From Elymus sibiricus (Eukaryota > Streptophyta > Magnoliopsida > Poales > Poaceae): a stretch of DNA of 64,000 bases. Within the stretch, counting starts at the first letter, position 1; the number at the start of each line of letters is the position of its first letter. The DNA lies in the NCBI GenBank assembly GCA_039707655.1, contig CM077666.1:392231886-392295885 (forward strand). The letters are read 5' to 3'. The notes beneath the pieces are model-generated. The model did no database searches and was not told the DNA's origin. It worked only from the letters and a program-made list of their open reading frames with translations. Below, in pieces: positions 58,631 through 64,000 of this stretch. The translations under genes and the position numbers were made by a program.

Positions 58631-61042
58631 TGCAACATCCTCAGATCTTAACCCTGTCATTAAGCTAATTAATTAGCCATGTCATCACGATCATCCTAAA
58701 TAAATTGCATTTAGAGAATAATCCCACTTCAAATTCAAATTCAAAATGTAAGTCAAATAAAAACTTCTTCAAATAATTAAACAAAATAGTTCATGTTATT
58801 GCAAATAATCCCAAAGCAATAATAAAAATATAGTCAACATCAGTTGAGTTCCCAAATGGACCCTAGCGGCCATTTTAGTGGACCAGCAACACCTTTTTAG
58901 CCCAACTGCATTTAACCAAAATTCAAATGAACTTCAAAAATTCCCAAACCTTGTGGGCAGCTCCTAAATAATGCATTGTATTTATGTGGCCAAGTCTCAT
59001 ATTTTACAAAAGTCTTTTAGTGCAAAAATAAAATGCAAAACAGTAGCTAGTTAATTTCCAGAAAAGAAATGGGGGAAAATCTCCTGTGCACCTGGCCCAT
59101 CACTTTGACTATACCAGGCCCAGCCCACCTGGCTGGCCTTTTCCCTAACCTCCCGCCAGAGCCAGCCATGGCGCTGGCCGACGCGCGCGCGCAGCCGTCC
59201 ATGCACGGATGCAGCCGCTGTCGACCATCCGACGGTGCCCCGTGGGGATAAGGATTGTCCCAAGCCCCCCAGGCAACCCTAGCCCCTCTCCCCCTCTCTC
59301 TCTTGCTCGCCCTCCTTCCCACAGCGCGCACCCGCCGCTGCCGTCGCCGCGTTGCCTCGCCACCGCGACCACCGGCCCCCTCTCGCCGTCCAGAGCTGCC
59401 CAGCGGAAGGGCCGTCGTCGACTACTTCATCTTGGAGGAGCAGATCGAGCCGGAGATCCCCGCAGTGCCAGATTCGTCCTCTTCTTCCCCGTCGGCCGCC
59501 ACCACCGTCATAGTCGACTCGCCGCACTCCGACCACCCCCGACTCCCTCGACCGTGTCCCCGAGCTCACTGTGAGCTCCCGTTCCTTTTCCCTCTTACTC
59601 CCGCATAAATCCATCATCGCAGCTCCCTCCCCGCCGTACACCGAGCTCGCCACCGCCATCCATGGCGCCACCGTGCCTAGTGCACCCGTGGCTCGCGCCT
59701 GGTCACGCGGTTGTGCTCCTGGAGCTTCCAGGATGCCGTGGAGCCCTTCTCCTCGCGTTTCCGGGCCCCGCAGCCCTCGCGCCCTTCGCAGCCGTAGCTC
59801 CAGCCGCCGCCGCGAGCTCGCTTCCGGCGAGCTCGGGCCTCCCCGCGTCCGGCCACTAGCGCCATTGGATGTGGCGTGCTTCGCCCATTCTCCTGGTGCC
59901 CGCGGCAGTCCAAATGGACGCCGGGTTTGGCTGCCCGCGTCCCGCCGCCGTCCCTGTAGGTCGCCGCCGGCGCGCGCTGGTTTAAACCAGTGGGCCCCGG
60001 TCGTCAGCTGGTTAGATTAGGGCCTAACCGCTAATTAATACTAACCCACTGACCCTAATTAGCCACTGACATGTGGGCCCGCACTACTAATTAAACCTTT
60101 TAATAAAACATGTGCCACTGACAGCCGGGCCCCACCACTAATTAAACTCAATTAGATAAATTTAAATGCCCCTGTGTCTATGACATGTGGGCCCCACGTA
60201 TACTGTTCATCTGGATAAGATCTGCTGACTGTGCTCTGCTGACTCAGCACTAGGACCCACATGTCAGCCTCTGCTGACTAGGTGCTGACTGGGCAGTTGA
60301 CTTAGTCAACTGGCCCCACCTGTCAGCCACTGTGTACACTTATGTGTACACTGTGCTAGGTGAATTTAGCATTTTGCTATTTAATTTCGAATTAAAATTA
60401 ATTCCAGAAAATCCAGAAAATACTTAAAACTTTGAAAAATCATATAAAATAAACCGTAACTTGGATGAAAATAATTTATATATGAAAAATGATCAGAAAA
60501 ATCCAACGAATCCGAGTATGTCATCTGCATGCATGTTAGAACCCTCTGCGTAGGAGAACCTGTAACTTTAGGCATGTTTCTGATAGATGAATAGTACTTG
60601 ACCTCCGGTAAATAATTCCAAATTAATTCCTAAATTAACTAAAATGGTTTAGGGGTGTATTAGGTCACCCCTGCATTGCATATTGCCATGTCATGCGCTG
60701 TGAGTGCATTTGTTTGCTATGTATTTATCTGTTTCCTCCCCCTCTTCTCTCCGGTAGACCCCGAGACCGACGTTGCCCCCGAGGACTGCTACTCCACCGA
60801 AGACCCCTCTTTTACCGTAGAGCTTCCAGGCAAGCAAAACCCCCTTGATCATTCCTATATCGCCTATTCTTTCTCCCCCATGCTTGCATTAGAATTTGCT
60901 ACTGTATTTGATTGCTCCTATTCTGATGCATGGCCTGTTTTTGTAACTGCTGTTGATACCTTACCTGCTATCCTAAATGCTTAGTATAGGTTGGTTAGCG
61001 ATCCATCAGTTACCCCCCTCACCCTTGTCCTTGTTGCCCCGC
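58631..61042. other. Unclassified repeat, probably part of an LTR element
   Basis: Starts tgcaacatcctcag, like several grass LTRs beginning TGYRACATCC. 59100-60000 is very GC-rich with Pro/Arg/Ser-rich open frames on several strands that I do not regard as genes. 60000-60350 has recurring catgtgggcccc and ctgactg words. 60750-60984 (plus) reads a short acidic frame after an AG-acceptor-like cggtag. No recognisable domain. Confidence 0.4.
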
Positions 61043-62631
61043 TGTGGGATCGAGGAGATAGGTCTAGAGGGGGGTGAATAGACACTCAACCAACCAAAAT
61101 TGCAGATTTTAATTTCTCTTGGAACTTAGGCAGATTTTGGCACAAATTAAGATCACTCCAATACTTTCTACACATGCATATCAAGAGATTGAGCAGCGGA
61201 AATAGTAGAGCATGCAAAAGTACGGAATGTAAAGGGGTAGAGTATGGAAGATCAAACGCAATGAAGACACGGTGATTTTTGGCGTGGTTCCGATAGGTGG
61301 TGCTATCGTACGTCCACGTTGATGGAGACTTCAACCCACGGAGGGTAACGGCTGCGCGAGTCCACGGAGGGCTCCACCCACGAAGGGTCCACGAAGAAGC
61401 AACCTTGTCTATTCCATCATGGCTTACGTCCACGAAGGACTAGCCTCACTCGGGGTAGATCTTCACGAAGTAGGCGATCTCCTTGCCCTTACAAACTCCT
61501 TGGTTCAACTCCACATCATGTCGAAGGCTCCCAAGTGACACCTAACCAATCTAGGAGACACCACTCTCCAAAAGGTAATAGATGATGTGTTGTTGATGAA
61601 CTCCTTGCTCTTGTGCTTCAAATGATAGTCTCCCCAACACTCAAACAACTCCTCACAGATTTGGCTATGGTGAAAGAAGGATTTGAGTGGAAAGCAGCTT
61701 GGGAAAGGCTAGAAATCAAGGTTTAAATGGTTGGAATGGAATCTCTTGATCTCAACACATGAGTAGGTGGTTCTCTCAGAAAATGTATGGTGAAAGTGTA
61801 GGCACGTTCTGATGGCTCTCCTTACTGAGAAGGAGGTGGTGGAGGGGTATATATAGCCTCCACACAAAATCCAACCGTTACACACCTTTGACCCAACTCG
61901 GTGGCACCGATTCAGAAATCTCGGTGGCACCAAACTGTGTAAAAGATATGAACGTTAGGAATCTCGGTGGGACCGACTGGAACAACTCGGATGGACCGAA
62001 GTGCAATGGTTAGGGCAAACCGCATCTCGGTGGCACCGATTGCATCAACTCGGTAGGACCGAAATGAAGCAATAAGGCAACGGAGACTTAGCAAGCCATC
62101 TCGGTGAGACCGATTTGCAAAACTCGGTGAGACCGAAGTGAGTGCAAACGATTACAGAGAGTTGGCAAGGCCATCTCAGTGAGACCAAGATCCATATTGG
62201 TGGATCCGATTTGTTAGGGTTTTGGCAGTGGCTAAGTCCAGATGAACTCGGTGGCTCCGGATAGGAAATTTCGGTGGGGCTGAGTTGGAATGTAGGTTTT
62301 GGACATATTTGGATAGAGAAAGTGGTTGAGGGTTTAGGAGCACTGTCACTAAGCACTTGAGCAAAAAGACCATTAAGCAACACCTCATCCCCTTTTAATA
62401 GTATTGGCTTTCCTATGGACTCAATGTGATCTTGTATCACTAAACCAAAAATGTAGAGTCTTGAGTATTTGCCAATCTTTGTCCTTAGCATTTTGAAGGG
62501 ATTCCACATCCTCTTGTCCCTGCCACGCCATTGTTGAACTTGTCTGAAATATACTAGATAGAAACATTAGTCCAACAACATGTATGTTGGCATAAATTAC
62601 CAAAACCACCAAGGGAGCAAATGTGCTTTCA
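61043..62631 (-). repeat. 3' LTR of copia copy B
   Basis: 1589 bp, clearly alignable to 9540-11129 but with more differences than the copy A LTRs have between themselves. Palindrome array at 61895-62288; TATATATA near 61848-61855. Confidence 0.93.
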
Positions 62632-62645
62632 ATCTCCCCCTTTTT

Positions 62646-64000
62646 GGTAATTGATGACAACATACATCAAAGCTTTAAATAAATATTTAGCAGAAGTTTG
62701 TATGAAAGCTGTGAAGGAAACATGTAACATGTATGAGCTCCCCTGAACTCCCCCTGAAGATGTGCATATAACATGATGATATCACATGGGAAATATACAT
62801 GCAACATGTATCTTGTCTATATGCATCAGAGCAATATATATGGCATATAGGTGTCCACAAGTCCATGATTGTCTCCTTGCAAACAATATATACAAGCAAG
62901 AGGTCAATCATGTACATGAGTGTGATGCATATACTTACCTTGAAGGTCTTGATCAAGTACTTGAAGAAATACACTTGAGAAAATAGGGTTAGATAACACA
63001 AGATAATTTCTTCAAGAAAAGACACAAGATCAACAAGAAACCAAGATTGGGATGACATGTAGAAGAGAGTATCACTAGGTGAATACTTCTTTGAAGCAGA
63101 CATGTCCCCAAAGGAAAGAAATAGTTGTCTTCCCTTAAAGAACTTCCTTTCCCCCTGAATTTGACATTGGATATTGGGAGCAGGTAGGGTGAGAAACTAG
63201 AACAACCACAGAGCAAACTAATCATGTTTCTCCCCTCTTAGAAACATGTAATATTCTCTCCTCTTGTAAGGTGCATCTCTTTTGTAGTGATAAGCTTTGA
63301 TGTATTCCTCTCTCCCCCTTTGACATCAATTTCCAAGAAGGGACGTCAAGGTTATTGATCAAGTGGGTTTGGTCCTTGAGAAACACATCTAGCCATTGAG
63401 TGGCTTTAGATGCAAATAGAGGATAAGAATCATTGAGTGGAGCTGGAGCAGAAAAACTCAGGAAAAAAATATTTGACAGAAATCTCCTTAGTGCAGCAAA
63501 GTCGGTGACACCGAGTTGAATCAATTTGGTGGAACTGAGTTTAATGCAAAGTAACAATTTGTCAACTCAGCTCACTAGGCAATGGAATTCTCACAAAGAT
63601 TTGCAATGAATTGGCTGCGAAACAAGCTAAACGAAAAGAAACACAGAAAAGAAGCAAAGAAACGTTTAGATGAAGTTTTTTTTTTTGAAATAGAAACACT
63701 CTAGCAAGAAGAGTTCAAACAAAAGAAACACTAGAGAACTTCATCTAGATGGGTCGACGACTAGGTCACCTATGTTAGAGTATATTGACTTAGGAGTCAA
63801 GTGAGAACACTTGATCATAGGTCATACTCATCGTTTAAGCTCAAAATGGGGTTGCCATTTTTCCTTTAAGCATTTCAATGTATTCACATCTTGTTGAGTT
63901 GCTTTAGCTCATGTCTTGGAGTAAAGCTTCTCTAAGATGTGAGAACTTACATTGGGATTTGGTGGTGATGTCCATCATGTAGTTGAACTTGAAGTGGATG
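62646..64000 (-). other. 3' untranslated internal region of copia copy B
   Basis: No ORF. It contains the undisturbed target of the solo LTR found at 11498 (gatgcatatacttacc near 62926-62941) and a single palindrome tcggtgacaccgag near 63502. Confidence 0.8.

Larger units (their letters stand above)
61043..64000 (-). mobile_element. Ty1/copia retrotransposon, copy B, 3' end only
   Basis: Same family as 9540-20030. The 3' LTR is at 61043-62631, the PPT at 62633-62645, and the internal 3' region continues past the right edge. The outer 5-bp flank is CCCGC (61038-61042), whose partner lies outside the window. Confidence 0.93.

Noticed and set aside
57220..58640. A second clean solo LTR with TSD
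   Set aside because: One end lacks the first ~80-100 bp of the LTR and no flanking duplication is present.
59047..60020. Several long Pro/Arg/Ser/Ala-rich open frames on both strands
   Set aside because: They overlap each other in a very GC-rich repeat, where stop codons are rare by composition. No domain or codon-use pattern supports a gene.
1..64000. tRNA, rRNA or plastid-derived segments
   Set aside because: No cloverleaf with conserved A and B boxes or organelle gene was recognised. The only tRNA-like matches are the 12-18-base primer-binding sites.

Overview
The window is plant nuclear DNA, almost certainly from a Triticeae grass (wheat, Aegilops or barley type). The evidence is the dense nesting of grass LTR retrotransposons, including a complete element with Angela/BARE-1-type termini, together with Stowaway, Tourist/Harbinger, Mutator and Helitron-like pieces. 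Only one ordinary host gene is visible. It lies on the minus strand from 55484 down to 38176, has five exons joined in phase 0, and encodes an intact 376-residue EF-hand protein. I recognise it as an orthologue of the Arabidopsis SnRK2-interacting calcium sensor (SCS). Its first intron is 15.8 kb long and filled with nested transposons.

Layout. Bases 1-7897: a decayed minus-strand Ty3/gypsy element of Tat type whose 3' LTR lies left of the window. It sits in an older plus-strand element (7898-9539 plus 20036-20778) that carries a 'plant transposon protein' ORF. That older element is split by a complete minus-strand Ty1/copia element (9540-20030, TSD GCTGC). The copia element in turn carries an opposite-strand solo LTR of its own family (11498-13079, TSD ATATA). 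Bases 21791-33247: a PIF/Harbinger-like DNA transposon with only a broken Myb/SANT-like gene left. It is split by a solo LTR (21934-23454, TSD GATAG) and by a complete non-autonomous gypsy element (25861-32915, TSD GCGGG). Bases 33251-37850: intergenic debris with a Helitron-like end. Bases 38176-55703: the SCS gene. Its intron 1 holds Tourist-like ends, a Mutator-like element (40357-43092, 9-bp TSD), Helitron-like ends and the Angela element (44654-53579, TSD CTACT). Bases 55704-57219: the SCS upstream region with a Stowaway MITE. Bases 57220-61042: a truncated gypsy LTR and unclassified repeat. Bases 61043-64000: the 3' end of a second copy of the copia family seen at 9540, continuing past the right edge.

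How the parts relate. All TE coding regions except the small gypsy ORF at 27644 carry frameshifts or stops, whereas the host gene is open throughout. Two features stand out. The TE-filled intron isolates the exon that encodes the only canonical EF-hand of the calcium sensor. Three unrelated TE families (the two copias and the Mutator-like element) carry arrays of short near-perfect palindromes in or beside their promoter-bearing terminal repeats. All boundaries and counts were read by eye, and family names are given only where I recognise them.
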